Positions 8,324-17,503 are shown, counted from the first letter of the stretch. The stretch is 64,000 nt of DNA from Mucilaginibacter sp. L3T2-6 (GCF_030519355.1 NZ_JAUMKC010000010.1:124001-188000); one strand, 5' to 3'. Numbers and translations are program-made. Notes: generated from the letters alone by a model not told the origin.

Positions 8324-9658
8324 TCATGTTATCGGTGAAACCATAAACTCTTCAACCAGTTTAATTTTATGTTTACCCATTAGTGTAAATACTATTATCG
8401 CCATCATAAGGCCGCTAAAAAATATCAGGCTTAACCAAGGATAAAAATAGATCATTGTTATTAGGGTTATGGCTGATATCAGCAGGGCAATAAATGGAAA
8501 GGCAGGATAAAAAGGGGCTGTAAAGGGTCGTTCCAAAGCGGGCTCCTTTTTTCGCAATATAAAGAGGCTGAGCATACTCATCATATACATGCTGATAGCG
8601 CCCATTACCGACATGATCACTATTTTATCGGTCGTACCGGTGTAAAGGGCAACAGCACTGACTATACCTCCTGCAATAATTGCCCAATGGGGAGTTTTAA
8701 ATTTGCGATTAACTGTTGACAGTGCCCTCGGAAGGTAACCACTCCTGGCCATAGCGAACACCTGTCGTGACGAGGCCAGTATGGTGCCATGAAAAGATGC
8801 TATCAGTCCAAATAAACCGATGCTGGCAAATATTTTGGTGAGGCTGCTGGCTTTTCCCAGCACGATACTGATAGCTTCAGGCAGCGGGTAATCAAGTTTA
8901 CTTAGTTTTCGCCAGTCAGTAACACCGCCTGTAAAAATCATAACGCCAAAAGCGAGCAGTATCAGCGTGGTAAGGCCTGAAATATATCCCTTGGGAATAT
9001 TGCGTTTAGGGTCTTTTACTTCTTCGGCCACCATAGCCACTCCCTCGATAGCCAGGTAAAACCATACCGCGTAAGGCAGCGATGCGAAAATCCCAGGAAA
9101 ACTCAAAGGCATGGAATGGCTGAAGAAGTTATCCGCTTTAAAGTGCGGCGAGACTATTCCCATAAAAATCAGCAACTCTGCCACAGCTAAAAGAGTAATG
9201 ATGAGTGAAAACGTGGCAGATTCTTTAACACCCAGGATATTTATTACAATAAATACAACATTAAAAAATATGGCAGAATACAAGACCGGGACCCCCGGTT
9301 CCAGAAAATGCAGATAGGCTCCCAGGGCAAATGCGATTGCTGGCGTGGCAAACAAAAAATCTATCAGCGTAGCGTAACCTGCAAATAAGCCCCCGAAAGG
9401 CCCCATTGCACGATATGCGTACGCAAAAGCGCCACCCGCATGCGGAATGGCGGCAGTAAGTTCAGTATAACTAAAAATGAAAGTTACGTACATGATGGTA
9501 ACTATTACAGATGCCAGCAGAAAACCGGTAGTGCCTGCCGATGCCCAGCCAAGATTCCAGCCAAAATACTCTCCTGAGATAACCAGACTTACTGCTATAG
9601 CCCAAAGATGTATAGGTTTAAGCACCTTTTTTAGCTGCGTGGCTGGGGTTACTGTCAT
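8324..9658 (-). CDS. Ethanolamine permease (APC family)
   Basis: A 444-residue inner-membrane transporter of the amino acid-polyamine-organocation superfamily with about 12 hydrophobic segments. The first helix region has GEYFGWNLGWASAGTTGF, and 'AAIPHAGGAFAYAYRAMGP' is the characteristic TM3 region of this family. Its position as first gene of an operon with eutB and eutC supports ethanolamine as substrate, and ethanolamine permeases are a named APC subgroup. It is transcribed divergently from the small-protein pair at 9859, sharing a 200-base regulatory gap. A specific regulator gene is not adjacent. Substrate assignment: strong by context, moderate by sequence alone. Confidence 0.9.
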   Translation of the reverse strand: MTVTPATQLKKVLKPIHLWAIAVSLVISGEYFGWNLGWASAGTTGFLLASVIVTIMYVTFIFSYTELTAAIPHAGGAFAYAYRAMGPFGGLFAGYATLIDFLFATPAIAFALGAYLHFLEPGVPVLYSAIFFNVVFIVINILGVKESATFSLIITLLAVAELLIFMGIVSPHFKADNFFSHSMPLSFPGIFASLPYAVWFYLAIEGVAMVAEEVKDPKRNIPKGYISGLTTLILLAFGVMIFTGGVTDWRKLSKLDYPLPEAISIVLGKASSLTKIFASIGLFGLIASFHGTILASSRQVFAMARSGYLPRALSTVNRKFKTPHWAIIAGGIVSAVALYTGTTDKIVIMSVMGAISMYMMSMLSLFILRKKEPALERPFTAPFYPAFPFIALLISAITLITMIYFYPWLSLIFFSGLMMAIIVFTLMGKHKIKLVEEFMVSPIT

Positions 9659-9858
9659 TGTAAAAAGCTATTTTTATTTCCGCTTCAAGTTACCCAAAGA
9701 CAACGTTATTTCAAAATGGCACGTATTATGTAATAGTTAAGTGAACAAAGCACTTGCTGCATAAAATTTAACATTAATTAAATGCAAAATTGTTAAAACA
9801 GCATTAACTTTACAGTGTTGAACTGTTATAAAAAGCTTGCTAATTTATCATTAAAACC

Positions 9859-10137
9859 ATGCTTAATATTACTATTCAACCGGGTGATAATACAAATTTA
9901 ACATTTGCGGCGTTTGAGCAATATGAGATACCAGCGCCAACGGGCGGCGCTGACGTTGAAGGTGACAATCATCTTCTGCTGAAGTTTGATGATGAAGAAG
10001 ATGCTATTACTTACGCAGAACAGTTGGAAAACCTGTCAAATCAGTTAGATGATAAAGACACGCCACAATATCGGGCTATAAACGATATTATCATGTCAAT
10101 TAGAAATGATGAATTTGTTCAGAGTTATTCGAGGTAA
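9859..10137 (+). CDS. Small protein of unknown function, first of a paralogous pair
   Basis: A 92-residue protein, acidic overall, with no signal peptide or membrane segment. I do not recognise the family. It aligns along its length with the next gene's product: both open ML.I.I.P...., have an 'F..Y..P.P' element near residue 20, an acidic strand-like element (LLLKFDDEEDA here, LIFDNEYEA there), 'YA.QLE' and a conserved 'IRND' near the C-terminus. The gene follows a 200-base gap shared with the ethanolamine operon, and the second paralogue starts 21 bases after its stop. The pattern suggests a small cytoplasmic alpha/beta fold. No function is proposed. Confidence 0.75.
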   Translation: MLNITIQPGDNTNLTFAAFEQYEIPAPTGGADVEGDNHLLLKFDDEEDAITYAEQLENLSNQLDDKDTPQYRAINDIIMSIRNDEFVQSYSR

Positions 10138-10158
10138 AAAGAACTAAATATTAATCCT

Positions 10159-10506
10159 ATGTTACGTATCAACATTCCGCCGACCGGTGCAAAAAGACTG
10201 ACTTCAGCCGACTTTAAGAATTACAAATTGCCTATTCCTTCAAAAGGCATTAAAGAAAAGAAAAGCGAAACTGAGCTGATTTTTGACAATGAGTATGAGG
10301 CCGTGGTATATGCGGACCAGCTTGAGGAAATTGTTACTACCGTGAGTAAAACCTCCCCCATGAGAAGCATGTTGCGTGACCTGGTTACCACCATCCGAAA
10401 TGACGATTCGATCAGGAATTATTTAGAATATTCGACCATTTACCAGTGGATGAAGAACTGGGTTAAGACCTTAAGGATGCGGATAAAGCCGTCTCCAATT
10501 TCGTAA
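10159..10506 (+). CDS. Small protein of unknown function, second of a paralogous pair
   Basis: A 115-residue paralogue of the preceding gene's product (see the shared 'YA.QLE' and 'IRND' elements). It is more basic and carries an extra C-terminal tail of about 25 residues rich in Trp, Lys and Arg (YQWMKNWVKTLRMRIK), absent from the first copy, which may be amphipathic or nucleic-acid/membrane contacting (inference). A strong bidirectional hairpin terminator begins 34 bases after the stop, so the pair likely forms a two-gene transcript. The family is not recognised. Confidence 0.75.
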   Translation: MLRINIPPTGAKRLTSADFKNYKLPIPSKGIKEKKSETELIFDNEYEAVVYADQLEEIVTTVSKTSPMRSMLRDLVTTIRNDDSIRNYLEYSTIYQWMKNWVKTLRMRIKPSPIS

Positions 10507-10540
10507 CCTGGAACACACCGTTGCTTGTAATATTGTTAAA

Positions 10541-10576
10541 CGCGAAAGCCGCCATGTATCCAGGGCGGCTTTCGCG
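10541..10576. terminator. Bidirectional hairpin terminator
   Basis: A perfect 13-bp stem, CGCGAAAGCCGCC (10541-10553) with GGCGGCTTTCGCG (10564-10576), and a 10-base loop. It lies between convergent genes, 34 bases after the + strand stop at 10506 and 7 bases after the - strand gene end at 10584. On the - strand it is followed by TTTAACAATATT and on the + strand by TTTACATT, so it can serve both sides. Confidence 0.9.
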
Positions 10577-10583
10577 TTTACAT

Positions 10584-11513
10584 TCAGGCTTTTAATGTTT
10601 TTGTAATATATCCGTAGCTGCTTTTTATGCTGGCCATAGCGTCCTTCGGCATATCATGCTCCACAAAGAAATGTTGCATACCCGAACTTGCCGCCGCGGC
10701 AAAAATAGGCTTAAAATCAATTGTGCCGCTTCCCACAGGTAATATTGTATTGTGAGACGCGTCAAGATCTTTAACATGCCACAGCGGGAAACGGCCAGGG
10801 TGCTCTTTAAACATCTGAACAGGATTTTGCCCGCCTTTTATCGCCCACGCAAGGTCGAGCTCCATTTTTACGTTTTTAGCATCTGTTTCGGTAAGCAGTA
10901 AATGATAAGGCACCTTACCGTCAACAGCTTTAAATTCCATATCGTGGTTATGGTAACAAAATTGCAGGCCTGCCTTTCTTGCAGCTTCACCGGTTTTATT
11001 CAGCGTTGCTAAAGTTTCCTTAATTTCTTCAAGTGTTCCGGTTGGAGCATTAGCACAAACCAGGTATTTCAGGCCGCCTTCTGCAGCCTCATCAACCAGT
11101 TGCTGCATGTTGTCGCGCAGGTTAAGCATGGGGGGAATCACCATAGGTTTTCCATCCGGACCGTTCGGCATCTTATAGCCTTTAGGTAGTTTAAAGGGGG
11201 CGCCAATTACGTGGTGCGATGTCCATTGCATGCCAAGTCCGTTTACCATCGCCTTAAATTCTTTTGGCTTCATGCCGTAGTAGCCGCCCTTTTTACTGAA
11301 TGCCGATTCCAGTTCTTTGTAGCCTACATCAGCTATTTTGGTTAATATGCCTTTTACATCTTCGTCAATAACTCCGAAAAATGTAAACAACTGCAAGCCT
11401 ACTGGACGGGCTGCGAAACCTGATAGCAATGAGTTGGCCTTGCCCGATAAAGCCATGCCGCCAAGCACCAGCGCCCCGGTGCTCTGCAGAAATTTACGCC
11501 TGTTGTAATTCAT
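10584..11513 (-). CDS. Sugar phosphate isomerase/epimerase-like TIM barrel, Tat-exported
   Basis: A 309-residue xylose isomerase-like TIM barrel. The N-terminus has a twin-arginine leader (NRRKFLQSTGALVLGG, Arg 5-6) followed by a hydrophobic stretch ending near ALSGKA, so Tat export to the periplasm is likely. Metal/substrate-site elements of the family are visible: CYHNHDMEFK near residue 190, MELDLAWAI, LWHVKDLDASH and the late EHDMP. Bacteroidota carry many of these beside Gfo/Idh and DUF1080 proteins; here those are 15 kb away. A periplasmic sugar or keto-sugar isomerase/epimerase role is likely; the substrate is unknown. Confidence 0.85.
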   Translation of the reverse strand: MNYNRRKFLQSTGALVLGGMALSGKANSLLSGFAARPVGLQLFTFFGVIDEDVKGILTKIADVGYKELESAFSKKGGYYGMKPKEFKAMVNGLGMQWTSHHVIGAPFKLPKGYKMPNGPDGKPMVIPPMLNLRDNMQQLVDEAAEGGLKYLVCANAPTGTLEEIKETLATLNKTGEAARKAGLQFCYHNHDMEFKAVDGKVPYHLLLTETDAKNVKMELDLAWAIKGGQNPVQMFKEHPGRFPLWHVKDLDASHNTILPVGSGTIDFKPIFAAAASSGMQHFFVEHDMPKDAMASIKSSYGYITKTLKA

Positions 11514-11699
11514 TGTTTAGTTTAGTTGGTTTGTTTAAGTGGTTTCGTAAATCTAAACCAATAAAATTGAATAAAGAAATTTATTGTGTCATTTTCACAC
11601 ATTAGATTTTAATAAGCATTTTTGATGATGTTGAGAAATTGAGTAAGCGGTTTCCGGGTGATGTTTTTATCTTCGGGCCTGTTTCCTTTACAGTTGAAG

Positions 11700-12542
11700 A
11701 TGCGATTTAAATTTCTTGCGCTGTGTTTGTTGGCTGCCGCCAGTATAAGTATTACCGGTTGTAAACAGAAGCACGAAGCTCAGCTTAACGATAACAGTAA
11801 CCTGCTTTTCGGTAACCCAAGCAATGCCACCGCCAATCTGTTAAACGCTGATAACTACCTTATAGACCATAAATATTACATTGAAAGTTACAACAAGGAC
11901 AAAAGTGAACCAAACTGGGTAAGCTGGCACTTGTGTTCGGCCGATTTAGGCGAAACAGACCGGCTAAATAATTTCAGACCAGACGAGACCTTGCCTGATG
12001 GCTGGTACGAAGCCGATAATAACAGCTACAAACGCAGCGGATTCGATAAGGGGCATAATTGCCCCAGCGGCGACCGCACCAGTACCCCGGATGCTAATTC
12101 CGCCACTTTTTTAATGGATAATATTATTCCGCAGGCGCCTAACAATAATCAGCATACCTGGGAGCATTTGGAAAGCTACTGCCGAAATAAAGTTAAACGA
12201 GGAAACGAGGCCTATATCATTATGGGCGCCTATGGCAGCGGCGGAACGGGGCGCAATGGCTACGCAACGGTTATTGATAACGGGAGGATCACCGTGCCTG
12301 CGCATATCTGGAAGGTGGTAATTATTATACCGGAAGGAGACGATGATCTTGCACGCGTTGACGAAGACACACAGGTAATTGCGGTAAATACCCCAAACGA
12401 CAATAGTATTTCTAACAATTGGATGAATTACATATGTACCATTAAAAGCATTGAGGATGCTACCGGTTACAATCTCCTTTCGGCCCTGCCTTTGCCTGTT
12501 CAACAAGCACTTGAAAATAAAATTTTCAGGGGCGGCAATTAA
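11700..12542 (+). CDS. Lipoprotein DNA/RNA non-specific endonuclease
   Basis: A metal-dependent sugar-non-specific nuclease of the beta-beta-alpha-metal (NucA/EndA) family. I place the start at the ATG at 11700 rather than 11658, because that gives a lipoprotein signal (MRFKFLALCLLAAASISITGC) with a lipobox cysteine at residue 21; the upstream 14 codons would block it. This gives 280 residues. The catalytic motif DKGHNCPSGDRT, a DRGH variant with Lys replacing Arg, lies near residue 117, and the Mg-binding region DNIIPQAPNNNQHTWEHLE follows. It probably acts at the cell surface or in the periplasm to scavenge nucleic acids or phosphate. It converges on the GH63-like gene with a 12-base gap. 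Confidence 0.9.
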   Translation: MRFKFLALCLLAAASISITGCKQKHEAQLNDNSNLLFGNPSNATANLLNADNYLIDHKYYIESYNKDKSEPNWVSWHLCSADLGETDRLNNFRPDETLPDGWYEADNNSYKRSGFDKGHNCPSGDRTSTPDANSATFLMDNIIPQAPNNNQHTWEHLESYCRNKVKRGNEAYIIMGAYGSGGTGRNGYATVIDNGRITVPAHIWKVVIIIPEGDDDLARVDEDTQVIAVNTPNDNSISNNWMNYICTIKSIEDATGYNLLSALPLPVQQALENKIFRGGN

Positions 12543-12554
12543 TTCATCCCGGTC

Positions 12555-15146
12555 TCATTTAAAGCAAGCTGCAACCAGCCCGGTCCAGCCTGTTTGATGC
12601 GAAGCACCCAGCCCGCGGCCGGTGTCGCCGTCAAAATATTCGTAAAAAAGTATATAGTCGTTAAAATTAGGATCGGTCTGCATTTTTTCATAGTTGCCAA
12701 ATACTGCCCTGCGGGATGCATTATCTTTTAAAAATAATTTGCAAATACGACTGTAAAGCTCGTCTGCAACCTGCTGCAGGTTCATAAAAGTTCCCGATCC
12801 TGTCGGGCATTCTATTTTAAAATCATCGCCATAATACAAGTAAAACTTGCGGATACTTTCTATAAGCAGATAGTTTACAGGCATCCATATCGGCCCACGC
12901 CAATTACTGTTGCCACCAAACAGGCCGCTGTCACTTTCGGCTGGTGTATATTTAACATCGAATTGTATGCCATCAAGCGATACCCGGTAAGGATTATTTA
13001 AATGATACTTTGATACGGAGCGGATGCCATATTCGCTTAAAAACTCGTTTTCATCAAGCAGGTATTTTAACAATGATTTCATCCGGTAGCCACGCAATAA
13101 ACTTACCAGGTGCGAACCAGGGGTTTTAGTTTCATTCCAGCGTGATACCAGCGAGGCTAAATCAGGCCTGTTTTCTGCAAACCATTTCAGCCGATAGCTG
13201 AATATCGGGTTGTTGGTAATGTCGTCTTCGCTTAATATCTCAGCAGCAATCAGCGGTATAAGCCCCACTATACTGCGTACGCGCAATTTTTTCGTGCCGT
13301 TGTCCGGAAGGCGTAATTGGTCGTAAAAAAAGCCGTCCGCGTCATCCCAAAGCCCTTCGTTGTTTTCGCCGAGGTTTGACATCGCGCCGGCAATATAGAT
13401 AAAGTGCTCAAAAAATTTACTTGCTATGCCATTGTAAGCTTTATTCGTTTCCGCGAGTTCAGCGGCTATGCGCAATAAATTAAGCGAATAAATGGCCATC
13501 CAGCTAGTACCATCGGCCTGTTCCAGGTATTCGCCCATGGGCAAGTCAGCGTTCCTGTCAAATACGCCGATATTATCCAGTCCTAAAAAGCCTCCTTCAA
13601 AAATATTATTGCCTAATGCATCCTTGCGGTTTACCCACCAGGTAAAATTCAGCATCAACTTATGGAAGATACGTTCAAGAAAATAGGTATCGCCCGTGCC
13701 ATTCGCCGCTTTATCCTGCTGGTATATCTTCCATGTTATCATGGCATGCACCGGCGGGTTAGCATCGTTGAAATCCCATTCATATGCAGGCAGTTGTCCG
13801 TTAGGATGCATATACCAGTCGCGTACCAGTAAGGTTAGCTGGCTTTTGGCAAAGGCCATATCTACCCTGGCGAGCGGAATGCAATGGAATGCGAGGTCCC
13901 AGGCTGCAAACCAGGGATACTCCCACTTATCGGGCATAGAGATAATGTCGCGCGTATTAAAGTGGGTCCACTTTCTGTTACGTGCGTTTAGCCTTTCTTT
14001 GGGAGGCGAAGGCTGAGCTGGGTCGCCATGCAGCCAATGATTAATATCGTAATAATAAAATTGCTTATTCCATAACATACCGGCTAGCGCTTGCCGCTCA
14101 ATCAGCATTTTATCCCGGTTTTGCCCTGCCTGGCTTATTCCGGCATAGAAATCGCCGGCCTCTGCTTTACGTTCGCCGAATAACTTGTCAAAATCATCAA
14201 AGCCATTTGCCGCGTCTTTTGATAAACGCAGGCGTAACACTTTGCTTTGCTTTGCAGGCACATTTATGTCGAAATTTATGGCTGCCTTTGTGCCTTTTTG
14301 TTTTGGATTAATTGTATTCGTACTGTTAACTATATAATCGTTTATTCCATCTTTACAATATTTATGCCCTCCGTTTACGCCATATAAACGTTGCGTATTG
14401 GTTTCGTTGTCGCAGAATAACAATTCCGTTCCACCCTCAGCGTTAAGCCAAAGTTGTCCCAAATGCTCATGATAAACCTCAATAACGCCGTGGGAGTCTG
14501 CAGTTAATTCAGGCATATAGTTGTCATATCCCCAACTCCATGTATTCCTGAACCAGATGGTAGGCAGAACATTCAGAGCAGCATCTATGCCGCCGCGGTT
14601 ATGAACTGTGATTTTAATCAATATATCTTCCGGGGTATTTTTAGCATACTCAATAAATATGTCGAAGTATTCATCTTTATCAAATATGCCAGTGTCAATC
14701 AATTCAAATTCCGGTTGATTGCGGCCGCGGGCTTTATTTTCGTTTACGAGCCAAGCGTATGGATATTCGCGCTGCGGATATTTATATAGCATTTTCTGGT
14801 ACGAATGCGTAGGCGTATTGTCGAGATAATAATACAACTCCTTTACATCCTCGCCGTGATTACCTTCGGGATTGCTAAGGCCGAAATATCGTTCCTTAAT
14901 GATCGGATCTTTTTTATTCCAAAAAGCTACTGCAAAGCATAGTAACTGCTCATTATCGCAAATGCCAGCGATTCCCTCCTCGCCCCAGCGGTAGGCCTTG
15001 CTGCGCGCCATATCATGGGTAAGGTAGTTCCAGGCATCGCCGTTGGCACTATAATCCTCACGCACTGTCCCCCATTGGCGGTCGCTCACGTAAGGCCCCC
15101 ACTTTTTCCAGGCGGGATCTTTCAGCCGCTCCCTTTCAGCATTCAT
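12555..15146 (-). CDS. GH63-like glucosidase
   Basis: An 863-residue cytoplasmic glycoside hydrolase (no signal peptide) of the mannosyl-oligosaccharide-glucosidase-like (GH63/MGH1) family. Family marks include 'DRQWGTVREDYSANGDAW' at the N-terminus, the (alpha/alpha)6-barrel segments 'YPWFAAWDLAFHCIPLARVD' and GGFLGLDNIGVFDR, 'NWRGPIWMPVNYLLIESIR', and the C-terminal QTGWTGLVA. Bacterial relatives hydrolyse alpha-glucosides such as glucosylglycerate or trehalose-like molecules, but substrate cannot be assigned. The upstream gap holds a tandem GTGATTACAC motif pair 12 bases before the ATG, a motif also found before the Gfo/Idh gene at 27960. It may be the last gene of the transcript that begins with RidA or the D-TA gene. 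Confidence 0.85.
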   Translation of the reverse strand: MNAERERLKDPAWKKWGPYVSDRQWGTVREDYSANGDAWNYLTHDMARSKAYRWGEEGIAGICDNEQLLCFAVAFWNKKDPIIKERYFGLSNPEGNHGEDVKELYYYLDNTPTHSYQKMLYKYPQREYPYAWLVNENKARGRNQPEFELIDTGIFDKDEYFDIFIEYAKNTPEDILIKITVHNRGGIDAALNVLPTIWFRNTWSWGYDNYMPELTADSHGVIEVYHEHLGQLWLNAEGGTELLFCDNETNTQRLYGVNGGHKYCKDGINDYIVNSTNTINPKQKGTKAAINFDINVPAKQSKVLRLRLSKDAANGFDDFDKLFGERKAEAGDFYAGISQAGQNRDKMLIERQALAGMLWNKQFYYYDINHWLHGDPAQPSPPKERLNARNRKWTHFNTRDIISMPDKWEYPWFAAWDLAFHCIPLARVDMAFAKSQLTLLVRDWYMHPNGQLPAYEWDFNDANPPVHAMITWKIYQQDKAANGTGDTYFLERIFHKLMLNFTWWVNRKDALGNNIFEGGFLGLDNIGVFDRNADLPMGEYLEQADGTSWMAIYSLNLLRIAAELAETNKAYNGIASKFFEHFIYIAGAMSNLGENNEGLWDDADGFFYDQLRLPDNGTKKLRVRSIVGLIPLIAAEILSEDDITNNPIFSYRLKWFAENRPDLASLVSRWNETKTPGSHLVSLLRGYRMKSLLKYLLDENEFLSEYGIRSVSKYHLNNPYRVSLDGIQFDVKYTPAESDSGLFGGNSNWRGPIWMPVNYLLIESIRKFYLYYGDDFKIECPTGSGTFMNLQQVADELYSRICKLFLKDNASRRAVFGNYEKMQTDPNFNDYILFYEYFDGDTGRGLGASHQTGWTGLVAACFK

Positions 15147-15157
15147 ATTACTTTTGT

Positions 15158-15196
15158 GTGATTACACAGATTATTTATTAGTGATTACACCCGATT
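15158..15196 (-). repeat. Tandem GTGATTACAC motif upstream of the GH63-like gene
   Basis: Two direct copies on the + strand, GTGATTACACaGATT (15158-15172) and GTGATTACACccGATT (15181-15196). Read on the gene's strand this is a pair of AATC(T/G)GTGTAATCAC units ending 11 bases before the ATG. A similar pair stands at 27971-28010, before the Gfo/Idh gene. It could be an operator or a short dispersed repeat. Confidence 0.6.
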
Positions 15197-15210
15197 GGCA
15201 GTTGATGAGT

Positions 15211-16281
15211 TCACTGCAACGCGCGGCGCAAAAACCGCAGCCAGTTACCATGCATTACATTTTCAATGTCGATATCAGTGTAGCCCCGTTTTTTAAGCAT
15301 ACCTGGTATCTTTTGCAAATCGGCGATCGTTTCCAGGTCATAGGGGCATTGCTCGCGGCCGAACGCGCCATCCAGATCTGACCCGATTCCAATATGTAAT
15401 GCGTTACCGGCGATCTGGCAAATATGGTCGAGATGATCAATCATTACTTCCAGGCTGCAATTCATGGCTTTAGGGTCCGACTGCCCCCTAACCCATCCCG
15501 GGACCATCATCCAGGCATCAAGCGCGCCGCCGATGACTGCGTCGCGGTTGATCAGCTCCTTTATTTGCTCGTCGCTAAACTGGCGATTATGATTCACCAG
15601 CGCCCTGCAGTTGTTATGGCTTGCCCAAACATTTCCGTTAAAGTTGGCGAGCGCTTCCCAAAAACTATCATCGCAAAGATGAGTTGCATCCAGGATAATG
15701 TTTAAGCGCTCCATCTCCTTCAATAATTCACGGCCGGCATTGCCCATAAAGCCTGTAGCATCTGTCCCTTGCGCGTAACGACCAGGCCCGTAATGAGCCG
15801 GGCCAACGGCGCGCAAACCATAACTATAGGCCCGCTCCAGGTGGCTGATCGTGACGATGGAATCTGCTCCTTCTAAGCTTAAAATATATCCAACCGGCTT
15901 ATTTTCATTAGGCTGACCGTTATTCCAAAAGGCGATATGTTTTTCCAACCCTTCTACATCTTTCACCTGCACCATTTCACCGGCATCTTCCATAGCTTTG
16001 TACCAGGCCACTTGCCCCTGTGTTTGTGCCCAGGCCTGCTCCGGGGAATGCCAACCCGGCAGGGGATTGTCAGGCGCAACAAATCGCGCAATCTGGGTGG
16101 CTACTACCAAACCAATATTTCCTTTACGCAGCTCGGGCAGCGATACTACGCCTTTACCACGATCGGGCTTGTCAGTGAGACCAGCTTCCCTGGCGTTAAT
16201 TTCGGCAATGGGCTTCCGCAGGTCGCGGTTCCATTCCAGCGCGTTCATGCTGAGGTCTAAATGAGCATCGATCGTTAACAT
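15211..16281 (-). CDS. Membrane-dipeptidase family (M19) dipeptidase
   Basis: A 356-residue zinc metallopeptidase of the amidohydrolase fold (renal dipeptidase family M19), cleaving dipeptides including L-D forms. The first metal ligands are in 'IDAHLDLSMN' (H7, D9), a later one in 'DATHLCDDSFWEAL', then 'WASHNNCRALVNHNRQFSD', and 'GIGSDLDGAFG' near residue 300. No signal peptide is visible, so it is probably cytoplasmic. It starts 42 bases after the D-threonine aldolase-like gene and RidA lies before that; this neighbourhood points to D-amino-acid or cell-wall peptide catabolism. The family is sure; the physiological dipeptide is inferred only from neighbours. Confidence 0.92.
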   Translation of the reverse strand: MLTIDAHLDLSMNALEWNRDLRKPIAEINAREAGLTDKPDRGKGVVSLPELRKGNIGLVVATQIARFVAPDNPLPGWHSPEQAWAQTQGQVAWYKAMEDAGEMVQVKDVEGLEKHIAFWNNGQPNENKPVGYILSLEGADSIVTISHLERAYSYGLRAVGPAHYGPGRYAQGTDATGFMGNAGRELLKEMERLNIILDATHLCDDSFWEALANFNGNVWASHNNCRALVNHNRQFSDEQIKELINRDAVIGGALDAWMMVPGWVRGQSDPKAMNCSLEVMIDHLDHICQIAGNALHIGIGSDLDGAFGREQCPYDLETIADLQKIPGMLKKRGYTDIDIENVMHGNWLRFLRRALQ

Positions 16282-16323
16282 AGGTTGAGCTAGTTAGTAA
16301 TTAAGTTTAGTGGCGGATCTTTT

Positions 16324-17424
16324 TTATATATTTATCTTCCTGTCACGGGCCATATTTTTCCATTCACCCGTAATTTGTCCGTTTTCTATAGTTATAGCGC
16401 GTTCATAAAGCGCTACCGTCGGACAAACATGATAAGGCATGCCGTAAATTACATCGCCCTCTTTATACTGATGCCCCTCTCCTGCTTCAACTACCAGGTG
16501 TTCCTCACTCTGGCTGACCGCTTCCAGTCCCGGCGCATCCATTAACAATACACGCGTCTTCAATTCTCTTTCCGCTGCAATGGATTTATGACCCAGGTCG
16601 AGGCATAGTTTATTCGCGTCAGGCTGCGAGATAACACGGGTAATTACCAGCGCCGCCGGTAAAAAAGGTTGCTCAGTAAAGCTGCTGTAGCCCTTATCCC
16701 AATATACAAAGGTACCGGGGCTGCATTCCACGTTATGTCGTTTTGCATGGATAGGAAACGTTGGCGAGCCGCCTGTTATCACGTTGAGACCCGCATCGCC
16801 ATCTTTTTCAATTCTGTCTTTCAGCGTAGCTGCTGATTCAAAGGCTTTATTGCTTTCCGTTGTTCGTATATTTATATCCGGATCATAAATATGTCCATCG
16901 TATGCATGCAGCCCTATCACTTTGATTCCATGCAGGAGTTTGCATTGTTTATACAGCTCAAAAGCTTCATTTGGCCTTATACCGGTGCGGTTCTGACCAA
17001 CGTTCAAATCGATATAAACAGGAATAATGATATTATTTGCTATTGCCCCTTCCGATACGGCCGTAGCGGCGATCATGTTGTCAATAAGGCATGAAAGCTT
17101 TGTGCCAGGATAAGTTTTTATCAGTCTGATAAACCTTTTCAGCTTGGGGCCGATTGGCTGATACGCCAGCAACACGTCCGGGCATTTGCAAATACATAGC
17201 ATTTCTGCCTCTGCTATAGTGGCGCACTTATACTTGGTAATCCCTGCGTCAAGCATCAGTTTAGTAACATCAGGGCTCTTATGCGTTTTTACATGCGGGC
17301 GCAAGCGGGCAACATCGCCAACAATATTAATAGCGGCAGCTATATTTTGCTTCACCCTATCGGGATATACGACCAGGGCGGGCGTATCTAATTCGTCTAT
17401 GTTGTCTATTGTATACCAGTCCAT
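16324..17424 (-). CDS. Fold-type III PLP enzyme, D-threonine aldolase / D-serine dehydratase-like
   Basis: A PLP enzyme with an alanine racemase-type N-terminal barrel. The Schiff-base lysine lies in 'RPHVKTHK' (about residue 46) and the C-terminal domain carries the His-X-Cys metal motif 'YHVCP' (H332, C334), which is the divalent-metal site of D-threonine aldolases and DSD1-type D-serine dehydratases. 'GGSPTFP' is the phosphate-binding loop. Start: the frame opens at a TTG at 17430, but the ATG at 17424 (MDWYTID) is preferred, giving 366 residues. The adjacent RidA gene removes 2-aminoacrylate-type imines, which a dehydratase but not an aldolase would release; this favours D-serine or D-threonine dehydration, as an inference. 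Confidence 0.88.
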   Translation of the reverse strand: MDWYTIDNIDELDTPALVVYPDRVKQNIAAAINIVGDVARLRPHVKTHKSPDVTKLMLDAGITKYKCATIAEAEMLCICKCPDVLLAYQPIGPKLKRFIRLIKTYPGTKLSCLIDNMIAATAVSEGAIANNIIIPVYIDLNVGQNRTGIRPNEAFELYKQCKLLHGIKVIGLHAYDGHIYDPDINIRTTESNKAFESAATLKDRIEKDGDAGLNVITGGSPTFPIHAKRHNVECSPGTFVYWDKGYSSFTEQPFLPAALVITRVISQPDANKLCLDLGHKSIAAERELKTRVLLMDAPGLEAVSQSEEHLVVEAGEGHQYKEGDVIYGMPYHVCPTVALYERAITIENGQITGEWKNMARDRKINI

Positions 17425-17503
17425 TTTCAATCTTAGCCTGCGGTAATTAGCCGCCGCTTATATCCCAAGCCAAAGCACCCGGAATTATCATAATATTCCA
17501 GGC

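Noticed and set aside
9659..9858. Cobalamin riboswitch upstream of the ethanolamine operon
   Set aside because: No B12-box-like conserved core or long structured leader could be seen, although the enzyme needs adenosylcobalamin.
13696..14016. Plus-strand open frame of 106 codons inside the GH63-like gene
   Set aside because: A shadow frame opposite a well-supported enzyme gene, with no features.
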